NCBI GenBank assembly: GCA_910587025.1
Contig: CAJUKR010000040.1
Coordinates: forward strand, 1 to 16,450
Direction: 5' to 3'
Length of the DNA: 16,450 nucleotides
Source of the DNA: an uncultured Christensenellaceae bacterium
GTDB taxonomy: Bacteria > Bacillota > Clostridia > Christensenellales > Pumilibacteraceae
Shown here: positions 1 to 7,011 of the stretch, piece by piece
Layout: every line of letters begins with the position of its first letter
Position numbering within the stretch: position 1 is the first letter of the stretch
Made by a program: the position numbers and the translations under genes
Notes under the pieces: generated by a model
The model's input: the letters and a program-made list of their open reading frames with translations, nothing else
Databases searched by the model: none
What the model was told of the DNA's origin: nothing

Positions 1-1
1 C

Positions 2-553
2 GAAAACGTGACCGGTTTTATTAGGCTTTTGTCTGCCGGTCAGGGAATCGGACAGCGAAGCGTTTCTCTTTCCACTTGTGGGCTTGTATCCGGAATCAGA
101 CGTCTTGCCGACGACGGCTATTCGGTTACATTGTGCATATCGTTGCATGCGCCTACGGACGACAAGCGAGTGCAAATCATGCCGACTGCGCGGGCGTATA
201 AAATCGCGGACATAATTTCCGCGGCGGCATATTATTTCGAAAAAAGCGGGAGACGCGTCATTTTCGAATACGCAATGATGCGCGACTTCAATATCTCGTC
301 CGACGATGCGGAAAATCTTCGAAAATTGACGCGTTCGTTCCCGAGTCACATCAATCTGATACCTTTGAATGAAACGGGTTCGAAGTTAAAGGGTGTGAAC
401 AAAAAGGAAGCCGATACTTTTTTGAAAAAACTGACGTCGCTCGGCGCGTCGGCAACAGTGCGCAGATCTCTGGGCGACGATATAGAAGGCGCGTGCGGTC
501 AGCTTAAACGGAAATATGCGAAAGATTACTCAGGAGGCTCGAATGACGGTTAA
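2..553 (+). CDS. rlmN: 23S rRNA (adenine-2503-C2)/tRNA methyltransferase RlmN, 3' part
   Basis: Radical-SAM enzyme that methylates C2 of adenine 2503 in 23S rRNA and of adenine 37 in some tRNAs. The gene runs off the left edge: the reading frame is open from base 2, and the GTG at 8 is internal, not a start. The radical-SAM cysteine cluster therefore lies outside the window. The visible C-terminal half has the family blocks in order: STCGLVSGIR, SLHAPTDDKR, FEYAMM, HINLIPLNET and VRRSLGDDIEGACGQL. The cysteine in the last block (codon 494-496, 18 residues from the end) corresponds to the methyl-carrying cysteine (Cys355 in E. coli). The stop at 551-553 lies inside rpe, an 11-base overlap that indicates one transcript. 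In B. subtilis prpC, prkC and rsgA lie between rlmN and rpe; here they are missing. The family assignment is firm. Confidence 0.95.
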   Translation, partial: ENVTGFIRLLSAGQGIGQRSVSLSTCGLVSGIRRLADDGYSVTLCISLHAPTDDKRVQIMPTARAYKIADIISAAAYYFEKSGRRVIFEYAMMRDFNISSDDAENLRKLTRSFPSHINLIPLNETGSKLKGVNKKEADTFLKKLTSLGASATVRRSLGDDIEGACGQLKRKYAKDYSGGSNDG

Positions 554-1196
554 AGTAGCTCCGTCCATTTTAAGCGGCGATTTTGCCGTTATGGGAACGG
601 AAACTGTAAGAATGCAGAAAGCGGGTGCGGACATGATCCATTGCGACGTTATGGACGGTGTGTTTGTTCCCAACTTGACTTTCGGTCATAAGATGGTTTC
701 GGATATAAGAAAATATGTCGACGTTCCGCTTGACGTGCATCTTATGATCACAAAGCCTGAACGTTATCTCGATAAATATGTACAGGCGGGCGCGGACAGA
801 CTTTCGTTTCATATTGAAGCGACGTCGTCGGCGACGGAAAATCTTATGTCGATAAAAAATTCGGGCATAAAGGCGGGTATAGCGGTTTGTCCCGAAACTC
901 CGATCACTGACATTTTTCCTCTTCTCGATTATCTCGATTACGTTATCGTTATGGGCGTTCACCCCGGATTCAGCGGTCAGAAATATATACCCGAAACGAC
1001 CGAACGCATAATGCGTTTGGCGGAAGAGATCCGCGGACGAAAACTGTCCGTCGAGATCGAAATGGACGGGGGAGCAAACGAGAACAATGTGCGCATGATT
1101 GCGGGAGCCGGTGCGAACATAATCGTTTCCGGCAGTTGCGCGTTTAATTCTCCCACGCCCGAGAAAGTTATCGCGATTTTTCAATGCCGGGATTGA
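543..1196 (+). CDS. rpe: Ribulose-phosphate 3-epimerase
   Basis: Interconverts ribulose 5-phosphate and xylulose 5-phosphate in the cytosolic pentose phosphate pathway. The 217-residue product has normal length and is a single TIM barrel. Visible metal and catalytic residues are His33 and Asp35 (in IHCDVMDG), His66 (in DVHLM) and Asp175 (in EMDGGA). The phosphate-binding loops GVHPGFSGQ and ANIIVSGS are also present. The start at 543 was chosen because AGGAGG at 532-537 lies 5 bases upstream and the protein then begins at the family's usual TVKVAPSILS. An in-frame ATG at 516 would add nine residues read out of the rlmN tail. The gene overlaps the end of rlmN and is followed 53 bases later by spoVM. 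Confidence 0.97.
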   Translation: MTVKVAPSILSGDFAVMGTETVRMQKAGADMIHCDVMDGVFVPNLTFGHKMVSDIRKYVDVPLDVHLMITKPERYLDKYVQAGADRLSFHIEATSSATENLMSIKNSGIKAGIAVCPETPITDIFPLLDYLDYVIVMGVHPGFSGQKYIPETTERIMRLAEEIRGRKLSVEIEMDGGANENNVRMIAGAGANIIVSGSCAFNSPTPEKVIAIFQCRD

Positions 1197-1249
1197 TTTT
1201 GTAACATTTTGATTGTTTTCCGCATAAATACTATCGGGAGGCAATGTGT

Positions 1250-1339
1250 ATGTCAAAGATCATTTGTATTAAAGCGCCCGGATTTATCGGTGCGATTCTC
1301 AGATTTTTTTGCCGTAAAAAGAAGCGCGGCGAAGAATAA
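1250..1339 (+). CDS. spoVM: Stage V sporulation protein M (SpoVM), 29 residues
   Basis: A very small amphipathic-helix peptide. In B. subtilis SpoVM (26 residues) sits on the convex face of the forespore membrane, anchors the coat ATPase SpoIVA and inhibits the protease FtsH. The core IKAPGFIGAILR aligns with the Bacillus core IKLPKFLGGIVR: the Ile-Lys, the localisation-critical proline (Pro10 here, Pro9 in Bacillus), Phe, Gly and Arg are all kept. A basic tail (RKKKRGEE) follows. The start at 1250 is 8 bases after GGGAGG (1236-1241). An in-frame ATG at 1244 is too close to that site. Position supports the call, because in B. subtilis spoVM also lies between rpe and a reverse-strand rpmB. A strong terminator follows. 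Identity rests on sequence similarity plus synteny. Confidence 0.9.
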   Translation: MSKIICIKAPGFIGAILRFFCRKKKRGEE

Positions 1340-1380
1340 TACACAGGAAAAGTAGCAATATTAAATCATAACTATTTTAT

Positions 1381-1419
1381 AAAGATCGTTTTCCGAATGC
1401 GCGAAAACGATCTTTTTTT
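1381..1419 (+). terminator. Rho-independent terminator after spoVM
   Basis: A perfect 13-bp stem (1381-1393 with 1403-1415) has a 9-base loop and is followed by a run of seven T (1413-1419). It ends the rlmN-rpe-spoVM transcript and faces the rpmB terminator. Confidence 0.93.
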
Positions 1420-1473
1420 GCGTGTTTGATTGATTTTCGGTGCTTAGGATGAATTTTGACGGCCGATCGGACA

Positions 1474-1505
1474 TGAAGAAAAGACCGACGTAAATGCGTC
1501 GGTCT
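1474..1505 (-). terminator. Rho-independent terminator after rpmB
   Basis: Read on the reverse strand, a perfect 9-bp stem (1505-1497 with 1490-1482) with a 6-base loop is followed by the T-rich tract TTTTCTTC. It starts about 30 bases after the rpmB stop. The plus strand has no T-run after the stem, so the site acts on the reverse strand. Confidence 0.88.
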
Positions 1506-1535
1506 CGAAAGTTCTTCCGATATGGGCAGGAGAGA

Positions 1536-1721
1536 TCAGTCTTCCTTATTCATCGTTCTTTTGCAGCGAGTGCAGACATAAACACTCTTGACCTGACCGT
1601 CTATGTCGAGCTTCATTTTGTGCACATTGGCACTGAAAGATCTGACGGTGTGTCTATTGGAGTGACTGATGTTTTTGCCTGCGGATCTGCCTTTGCCGCA
1701 TATAGCGCATACTTTGCTCAT
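1536..1721 (-). CDS. rpmB: 50S ribosomal protein L28
   Basis: Structural protein of the large ribosomal subunit, 61 residues, normal length. The N-terminus MSKVCAICGKG, the central SHSNRHTVRSFSANVHK and the C-terminal VYVCTRCKRTMNK are typical. Two CxxC pairs (Cys5/Cys8 and Cys50/Cys53) mark the zinc-binding (C+) form of L28. The start at 1721 is set by GGAGG at 1733-1737 on the reverse strand, 11 bases upstream. A longer in-frame ORF reaching 1766 would start upstream of the ribosome-binding site and adds unrelated residues. The gene stands alone on the reverse strand, with its own promoter (1757-1785) and terminator (1474-1505). The same reverse orientation next to spoVM is seen in B. subtilis. 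Confidence 0.97.
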   Translation of the reverse strand: MSKVCAICGKGRSAGKNISHSNRHTVRSFSANVHKMKLDIDGQVKSVYVCTRCKRTMNKED

Positions 1722-1756
1722 TGCTTTTGTTGCCTCCGTTTCCGTATTACCGTAAT

Positions 1757-1785
1757 AATATACCACTCACGGGAAATAATTGCAA
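1757..1785 (-). promoter_or_regulatory. Sigma-A promoter of rpmB
   Basis: Reverse strand: -35 TTGCAA (1785-1780), 17-bp spacer, -10 TATATT (1762-1757). The predicted start near 1750 leaves a leader of about 28 bases holding the ribosome-binding site. A weaker second match (TTGTAT, 17 bp, CATATT at 1837-1809) lies upstream. Confidence 0.8.
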
Positions 1786-1865
1786 GCGAATTTTCCAACT
1801 TTTTTTACAATATGATAATTTTTCTATTGTGATACAATGTTTTTTTCACAAACATAACAAATTAC

Positions 1866-1894
1866 TTGCATTTTATTTTTGTTTGCGTTAGAAT
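1866..1894 (+). promoter_or_regulatory. Sigma-A promoter of fakA
   Basis: -35 TTGCAT (1866-1871), 17-bp spacer, -10 TAGAAT (1889-1894). The predicted start near 1901 gives a leader of about 120 bases. The rest of the 254-base gap between rpmB and fakA is AT-rich. It holds the divergent rpmB promoter and short ATTGT/ACAAT inverted repeats, and no gene that I can see. Confidence 0.75.
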
Positions 1895-2020
1895 ATATAT
1901 AAAATAAAGTGTAGTGTTGCGTATTATGCATACTATGTCTTTTGAATCAATACGAATATTTCGACGGATCGATATTGCGTTCCGTTGCCGCAATGCGGCT
2001 GAATGGAGATATATTATACA

Positions 2021-3676
2021 ATGGCTATTAAATCTATCAACGGTGTGATGCTCAGAAAAATGATTCTTAACGGAGCAAAACTACTTGACAGCAATAAACA
2101 GCATGTTGACTCACTGAATGTTTTTCCCGTGCCAGACGGCGATACGGGTACGAATATGTCGCTTACCTTGCTTTCTGCGGCAAAAGAAGTTACGGCTTGT
2201 CCGAACAACGATCTCGGCGTTTTGTGCGATGCGATTTCCAAGGGCGCTCTTCGCGGCGCGCGCGGAAACAGCGGCGTAATAACGAGTCAGATATTGAAAG
2301 GTATTGCTTCAGAGCTTGCGCAGTGCTCTTCCGAGATAACCGTAAAGGACTTGTCGCGGGGGCTTGTTAAGGGAACGGAAATTGCCTATAAAGCGGTTAC
2401 AAAGCCGCAGGAAGGCACTATATTGACCGTAGTGCGTTCCATGAGCGAGCATTCCGTCAAAATGGCGAAACGTACGACTAATGTTGCGGACTTTTTTACG
2501 TCGGTAATAAAGGTCGGCGAAGAAACGCTTAAACAGACTCCCGAGATGCTTCCTGCGCTTAAAAAAGCGGGCGTAGTCGATGCCGGCGGACGTGGGCTGC
2601 TTATCATCTTCCAGGGGTTCTATAACAGCCTTATCGGGCAGGAAGAGGTCAACCTCGAGTTCGACGACAGTATTAAAAAAGTTTCGGAAGGAAAGACGAA
2701 TAATTACGAACAGTTCCATGTCGATCTTACGGAACTCGATGCCATCGAATTTGCTTATTGTACCGAGTTTTTCATTATAAATCTGAAAGAAGCCACCAAA
2801 GAGTCGGATATAGACGCTTTCCGTGACAAGCTCATGCAGATCGGCGATTGCGTGCTCGTTATCGGCGATCTTTCTATGGTAAAAGTTCACGTCCATACGA
2901 ATAATCCGGGGCAGGCGCTTTCCTATGCGCTCGAGCTCGGTGAGATCGATAGGATCAAAATAGAAAACATGCTCGAGCAGAACCGTGCGTTGATATCCAA
3001 CCGCGAAGCAGAAGAACTTAAGCCGTTCGGTATGGTTTCGGTATGTTCGGGCGACGGAATGGCGGCTATTTTCAAAGATCTGCTTGTGGATGAGATTATC
3101 GAGGGCGGTCAGACAATGAACCCGAGTGCGGAAGATATTGCCAACGCTTGCGATAAGATTGCGGCGAAGGATATATTCGTATTCCCGAACAATAAAAACA
3201 TCATTCTTGCGGCGGAGCAGGCTAAAGAACTTGCCAAACGTAATATCCACGTCGTGCCCACGACGAATGTGCCGCAGGGACTTGCCGCGGTGCTTGCGTT
3301 CAATCCGCAGGATACGGTCGATAATATTCTGAGCGATATGGAAGACGCAAGACTTGCCGTAAAAGTCGGCAGCGTAACGTTCGCCGTTCGTGAAACGTCT
3401 GTGGACGGATTCGACTTAAAAGAGGGCGATATAATCGGACTTGGCGATAAAAAGATCCTTGCCAAAGGCGAAAACGCCAACGCTGTAGTCGAAGATCTTC
3501 TCGAAAAGCTTATGGACGACGATATAAGCACCGTGACGCTGTATTTCGGTCACGAAGCTACCGAAGAACAGGCGCAGGAGCTTGTGGAAAAATTATCCGA
3601 AAAGTATGATATGTGCGATGTTGACGCTCATTACGGCGGTCAGGCATTGTATTATTACATAATAGCGCTCGAATAA
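2021..3676 (+). CDS. fakA: Fatty acid kinase catalytic subunit FakA (DAK/YloV family)
   Basis: ATP-dependent kinase that, with a FakB fatty-acid carrier, makes acyl-phosphate for phospholipid synthesis. The product has 551 residues (YloV of B. subtilis is similar in length). The N-terminal DhaL-type nucleotide domain (about 1-200) carries NVFPVPDGDTGTNM with Asp39 and Asp41 for Mg-ATP, then GARGNSGVITSQIL. The middle domain has Cys247 (in AYCTEFF) and His290/His292 (in VKVHVHTNNPG), matching the zinc and catalytic residues of characterised FakA. A C-terminal domain follows. The start at 2021 is chosen because GGAGAT (2005-2010) lies 10 bases upstream; the earlier ATG at 2003 has no ribosome-binding site. 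The Asp23-family gene that commonly precedes it is missing here, and no FakB is in the window. The exact substrate is inferred from the family. Confidence 0.92.
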   Translation: MAIKSINGVMLRKMILNGAKLLDSNKQHVDSLNVFPVPDGDTGTNMSLTLLSAAKEVTACPNNDLGVLCDAISKGALRGARGNSGVITSQILKGIASELAQCSSEITVKDLSRGLVKGTEIAYKAVTKPQEGTILTVVRSMSEHSVKMAKRTTNVADFFTSVIKVGEETLKQTPEMLPALKKAGVVDAGGRGLLIIFQGFYNSLIGQEEVNLEFDDSIKKVSEGKTNNYEQFHVDLTELDAIEFAYCTEFFIINLKEATKESDIDAFRDKLMQIGDCVLVIGDLSMVKVHVHTNNPGQALSYALELGEIDRIKIENMLEQNRALISNREAEELKPFGMVSVCSGDGMAAIFKDLLVDEIIEGGQTMNPSAEDIANACDKIAAKDIFVFPNNKNIILAAEQAKELAKRNIHVVPTTNVPQGLAAVLAFNPQDTVDNILSDMEDARLAVKVGSVTFAVRETSVDGFDLKEGDIIGLGDKKILAKGENANAVVEDLLEKLMDDDISTVTLYFGHEATEEQAQELVEKLSEKYDMCDVDAHYGGQALYYYIIALE

Positions 3677-3704
3677 ATATGCGCTTGCGATGAATGCTGA
3701 ATTG

Positions 3705-3730
3705 AAAGGGCGGATGGATCCGTCCTTTTT
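3705..3730 (+). terminator. Rho-independent terminator or attenuator between fakA and recG
   Basis: A 10-bp stem (3705-3714 with 3719-3728, one G-U pair) has a TGGA loop and a five-T tail ending at 3730. It lies only 14 bases before the recG start and I see no promoter between, so it may be leaky. Confidence 0.75.
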
Positions 3731-3744
3731 ACTAAACGGTGAAA

Positions 3745-5724
3745 ATGAAACTCGGCGATATAAAAGGTCTCGGTGAAAGGCGAATAGCAAAACTTGCGGA
3801 ATGCGGAATTTACGATCCGATTGATTTGCTTATGCTTTTTCCGTACGGTTATTACGACCGTCGGGTCGACGTTGACTGGGAGAATTCGATCGGTCGCGAA
3901 GTCATTTTCAAAGGCATACCGGTCGGCAGGCCGATATTGAAGCGGGTAAGAAAGGGTCTTTCTTTTGTCAAGGCCTCATTTGTAACGGGCGGGCGCACGG
4001 TTACGTGTACTTGGTTCAATCAGGATTATGTGTTCCGTCGCATACTTTCTTCGGACGGATTGCTGATTTCGGGCAAAGTAAAAACATTCGGCAAAAATAT
4101 AGAGATCACAGCGCCTCAGATCCTTTCCGAGCGCGACGTGGATATACTTCCGCTCTATAAATTGCCGAAAGGGCTGACGCAGTCCGTTATGTCCGACGCC
4201 GTGCGTTCTATTTTGGCTCGTGTTGCCGTGCGCGGATATGTGTCCGAAGACATTGCCGAAAAATACGGATTGATGCCATTGTCCGAAGCGTTTCGTGCCG
4301 TTCATCTGCCGACCGACATGAAGGAAACGGCTGTCGCGGGACGAAGCATTGCGCTTGAAAACCTTGCTTATACGCTGAGCGTTTATAATATAGCCAAAGG
4401 GGACGGCACGGATAGACGAAAGAACGACTATTCTGCGGATACCGAAAAATTGAACGAGGCGATCGACGGACTGCCCTTTGCTCTCACTACCGACCAGAGA
4501 AACGCCGTAGCGTCGATCTTATCCGAAATGCGTTCCCCGCGCAGAATGAACGTTCTTCTTCAGGGAGATGTCGGAAGCGGAAAAACAATAGTCGCGTTTT
4601 TGGCCATGTATTTTGCCGTTTTGTCCGGGTATCAGTGCGCTATCATGGCGCCCACCGAAATACTTGCGATTCAACACTATGAAAATGCGGTAAAGTTTTT
4701 CGGGGCAAAAGGGATGAATGTTTCTCTGCTTATCGGATCATTGACGGTGGGGGAACGAAACGTCGTAAGACGGGATATAGCGAACGGCGCAGCAGATATT
4801 ATAGTCGGCACTCACGCGATAATCGGCGAAGATATATCTTATAAGCGATTGGGGCTGACTGTCGTTGACGAGCAGCACCGATTCGGAGTTTGTCAGCGCG
4901 GAAGCCTGGAGAACAAGGCGGACGGCGCGGATAATATAGTTATGTCGGCTACTCCGATACCGCGCACGCTTGCGTTGACATTGTACGGACAGCTGAAATC
5001 CATAGAACTTAAGTCGCGTCCGGGTGGCAAAAACAATATTATGACAGCCATAGTACCCGAAAGAAAACTCGCTGATATGTATAAATATATAAGACGTAAG
5101 GCGGCATCGGGAGAAAACACATATATTGTATGTCCGCGCGTCGACAGCGACGATACGGTTTCGGCGGTCGGTTTATACAACGATTTGGCTTCGGGAGAAT
5201 TGTCGGGAGTCGGGATCGGACTTCTTCACGGAAGACAAAAGGAGTTCGAGAAAGCTGCGGCAATGCGCGATTTTGCCGACGGTAAGACGAAAGTTTTGGT
5301 AAGTACTACCGTTATAGAAGTGGGTATCGACGTTAAACAGGCGACCACCATGGTTATATTCGGCGCGGAATATTTCGGGCTCAGTCAATTGCATCAGCTT
5401 CGCGGACGGATAGGTCGGGACGGACGCGAAAGCTATTGTTTTATTGTTTCCGACGAACCGAGCGAACGCATAAAATATCTTTGCGAAACCTCGGACGGGT
5501 TCGCGCTTGCCGAATACGATTTCGACGCGCGCGGCGCCGGCGATTTTCTCGGTACGCGTCAGCACGGGAGCGGTTCCATGGCGGGTATCCGTATCGATGC
5601 GGATGCGATTGCCGTAGCAAAAGCCATAAGCGACGACTTGCTTTCCGATGATTCGGTGCGCGCCGCAATATCCGCGGGCGCAGAGAATAAGAGCGAGTTT
5701 ATCAGATCGCTTTCGCTGAATTGA
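3745..5724 (+). CDS. recG: ATP-dependent DNA helicase RecG
   Basis: Superfamily 2 helicase that remodels stalled replication forks and branched recombination intermediates. It has 659 residues, close to the usual 680. The N-terminal wedge/OB domain begins with LGDIKGLGERR. Helicase motifs appear in order: Walker A GDVGSGKT (274-281), APTEILAIQHY, VGTHAII, DEQH (375-378), SATPIPR (near 402), STTVIEVGIDV and QLRGRIGR (551-558). The ending ARGAGDFLGTRQHG is the RecG TRG-type motif used for fork reversal. The start is uncertain by two codons: ATG 3745 has a weak GGTGA at 3738-3742, and GTG 3739 is in frame just upstream. No separate promoter is visible and transcription must pass the hairpin at 3705-3730. 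No terminator was seen after the stop. Confidence 0.97.
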   Translation: MKLGDIKGLGERRIAKLAECGIYDPIDLLMLFPYGYYDRRVDVDWENSIGREVIFKGIPVGRPILKRVRKGLSFVKASFVTGGRTVTCTWFNQDYVFRRILSSDGLLISGKVKTFGKNIEITAPQILSERDVDILPLYKLPKGLTQSVMSDAVRSILARVAVRGYVSEDIAEKYGLMPLSEAFRAVHLPTDMKETAVAGRSIALENLAYTLSVYNIAKGDGTDRRKNDYSADTEKLNEAIDGLPFALTTDQRNAVASILSEMRSPRRMNVLLQGDVGSGKTIVAFLAMYFAVLSGYQCAIMAPTEILAIQHYENAVKFFGAKGMNVSLLIGSLTVGERNVVRRDIANGAADIIVGTHAIIGEDISYKRLGLTVVDEQHRFGVCQRGSLENKADGADNIVMSATPIPRTLALTLYGQLKSIELKSRPGGKNNIMTAIVPERKLADMYKYIRRKAASGENTYIVCPRVDSDDTVSAVGLYNDLASGELSGVGIGLLHGRQKEFEKAAAMRDFADGKTKVLVSTTVIEVGIDVKQATTMVIFGAEYFGLSQLHQLRGRIGRDGRESYCFIVSDEPSERIKYLCETSDGFALAEYDFDARGAGDFLGTRQHGSGSMAGIRIDADAIAVAKAISDDLLSDDSVRAAISAGAENKSEFIRSLSLN

Positions 5725-5734
5725 TGTTTTTTGC

Positions 5735-5763
5735 TTGACAACTCATTGTTTATCTGATATAAT
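5735..5763 (+). promoter_or_regulatory. Consensus sigma-A promoter of the his operon
   Basis: -35 TTGACA (5735-5740), 17-bp spacer, -10 TATAAT (5758-5763): a perfect match to consensus. The predicted start near 5770 gives a leader of about 42 bases, too short for a T-box or a classical attenuator. The promoter begins 10 bases after the recG stop. Confidence 0.92.
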
Positions 5764-5791
5764 CGCTTTATCGCTCTAAAGTGATAAAGCG
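5764..5791 (+). promoter_or_regulatory. Inverted repeat over the his transcription start, candidate operator
   Basis: A perfect 9-bp inverted repeat, CGCTTTATC (5764-5772) and GATAAAGCG (5783-5791), with a 10-base gap. It abuts the -10 box and covers the predicted start. Most of the left arm lies upstream of that start, so a full RNA hairpin could not form. That favours a repressor-binding DNA site. The regulator is unknown. Confidence 0.6.
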
Positions 5792-5811
5792 CAAGATCCA
5801 ACGGAGATATT

Positions 5812-7011
5812 ATGAATAAAGTTCAACTTCCGTTCGGAATGCAAGATTACTTGCCCGACGAATGTTATAATAAAGAAAATGCGGATAGCAAGCTCTGCGG
5901 AGTTTTTTCGTCGTACGGATATAAGCGGGTGGGTATGCCCACGCTCGAATATTACGATTTATTTACCGCCGACGGCGCTATGTCGGGAAATAAGCTGTTT
6001 AAGCTTACCGATACCGACGGAAACCTTCTCGCTTTGCGTGCGGATGCAACGATACAGATATGCCGAATGTACGTTACGAATATGAGCGGCGTGCAAAGAA
6101 TGTATTACTCTCTCGATGCATTCGAATATCTTCGCGATTCCAACTCCGCACGAGATCGCGAATTCGCACAGACCGGGGTCGAACTGCTCGGTGACAGCGG
6201 TATCGAAGGGGAAGTGGAAATGCTTACCATGGCGATCGATTCGCTACGCGCGGCGGGGCTGGAGAATTTTAAGCTCGAGCTCGGACACGTCGGATATTTC
6301 GAAGGGCTTGCCGAGGAATTCGGTCTCGATCCGGAATGTATAGCGACGCTCAAGGCGTTGATAAACAAAAAGGATATGATAGGAGTCGAGTTGTTTTTCC
6401 GCGATTCGGACATAAGCGAAGAGCATAAAGCCGGAATGCTCGGTTTGCCGTCGCTTTTCGGTAATGTCGGAGTGCTTGACAAAGCCGAAGCGTTATGCGG
6501 AAACGGTAAGAGCCGCGAAGCGATCGCGCGGCTTCGGCTGCTTACGGAAAGAATGGATAAGATCGGTCTCGGCGGGTATGTTACGATTGATCTCGGACTC
6601 GTGTCCTGCAATAATTATTATACCGGGCTTGTGTTCAAAGGGATCTGCGGAGGTGTCGGATCGTCCATACTCGACGGCGGAAGATACGACAAGCTTTGCG
6701 ACCGTATGGGACGTCCTACTCCCGCTATAGGGTTTGCTATAGGCGTCAGACGGTTGCTTGCGGCGTTGAAAGCATCGGGTCGGTGGGTGAAAGCTCCGAA
6801 AGCAGACATAGCTTATGCCGTCATCGATTGCGACGACGATATTGTGCGTAAAACGCTTGTTTCGTTGCGAAAAAAGAACCGTGTTGTGCGTGTGTTCGGA
6901 GACGAAAAAGCTCTTATTGCGTACTGCACGGAAAAAGGCGTATCGCGTGCCGTGATCTTCGACGGAGACGCCGTCGAACTCAATCTTTCGGGCAAAGGAG
7001 GCGCGGTATGA
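5812..7011 (+). CDS. hisZ: ATP phosphoribosyltransferase regulatory subunit HisZ
   Basis: Histidyl-tRNA synthetase paralogue without tRNA-charging activity. It forms a complex with short-form HisG, is required for catalysis of step 1 of histidine synthesis, and carries histidine feedback control. It has 399 residues. The class II synthetase fold is visible: VQLPFGMQDYLPDE at the N-terminus, LALRADATIQICRM as motif 2, and NNYYTGLVFKGIC followed by GGRYDKL. The HisRS RGLDYYTG signature is changed to SCNNYYTG, which argues for HisZ over HisS. A following short hisG confirms it. The ribosome-binding site ACGGAG lies just upstream of the ATG at 5812. Its stop overlaps the hisG start as ATGA, so the two subunits are translationally coupled. 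Confidence 0.95.
   Translation: MNKVQLPFGMQDYLPDECYNKENADSKLCGVFSSYGYKRVGMPTLEYYDLFTADGAMSGNKLFKLTDTDGNLLALRADATIQICRMYVTNMSGVQRMYYSLDAFEYLRDSNSARDREFAQTGVELLGDSGIEGEVEMLTMAIDSLRAAGLENFKLELGHVGYFEGLAEEFGLDPECIATLKALINKKDMIGVELFFRDSDISEEHKAGMLGLPSLFGNVGVLDKAEALCGNGKSREAIARLRLLTERMDKIGLGGYVTIDLGLVSCNNYYTGLVFKGICGGVGSSILDGGRYDKLCDRMGRPTPAIGFAIGVRRLLAALKASGRWVKAPKADIAYAVIDCDDDIVRKTLVSLRKKNRVVRVFGDEKALIAYCTEKGVSRAVIFDGDAVELNLSGKGGAV

Noticed and set aside
516..542. Earlier rpe start at ATG 516
   Set aside because: It would add nine unrelated residues read out of the rlmN end, and the strong AGGAGG at 532-537 points to ATG 543.
1340..1535. Additional small gene between spoVM and rpmB
   Set aside because: The stretch holds two convergent terminators and only very short ORFs without ribosome-binding sites.
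1828..1851. Rex-type site (TTGTGA ... TCACAA) upstream of fakA
   Set aside because: The two halves are present but the gap is too long and T-rich for a Rex operator.
2309..3250. 313-codon reverse-strand ORF inside fakA
   Set aside because: It is antisense to conserved FakA domains, shows no recognisable motif, and is rich in Arg, Phe and His as shadow frames of this sequence are.
5764..5811. T-box riboswitch or histidine attenuator before hisZ
   Set aside because: The leader is about 42 bases long, with no T-box sequence, no terminator and no run of histidine codons.
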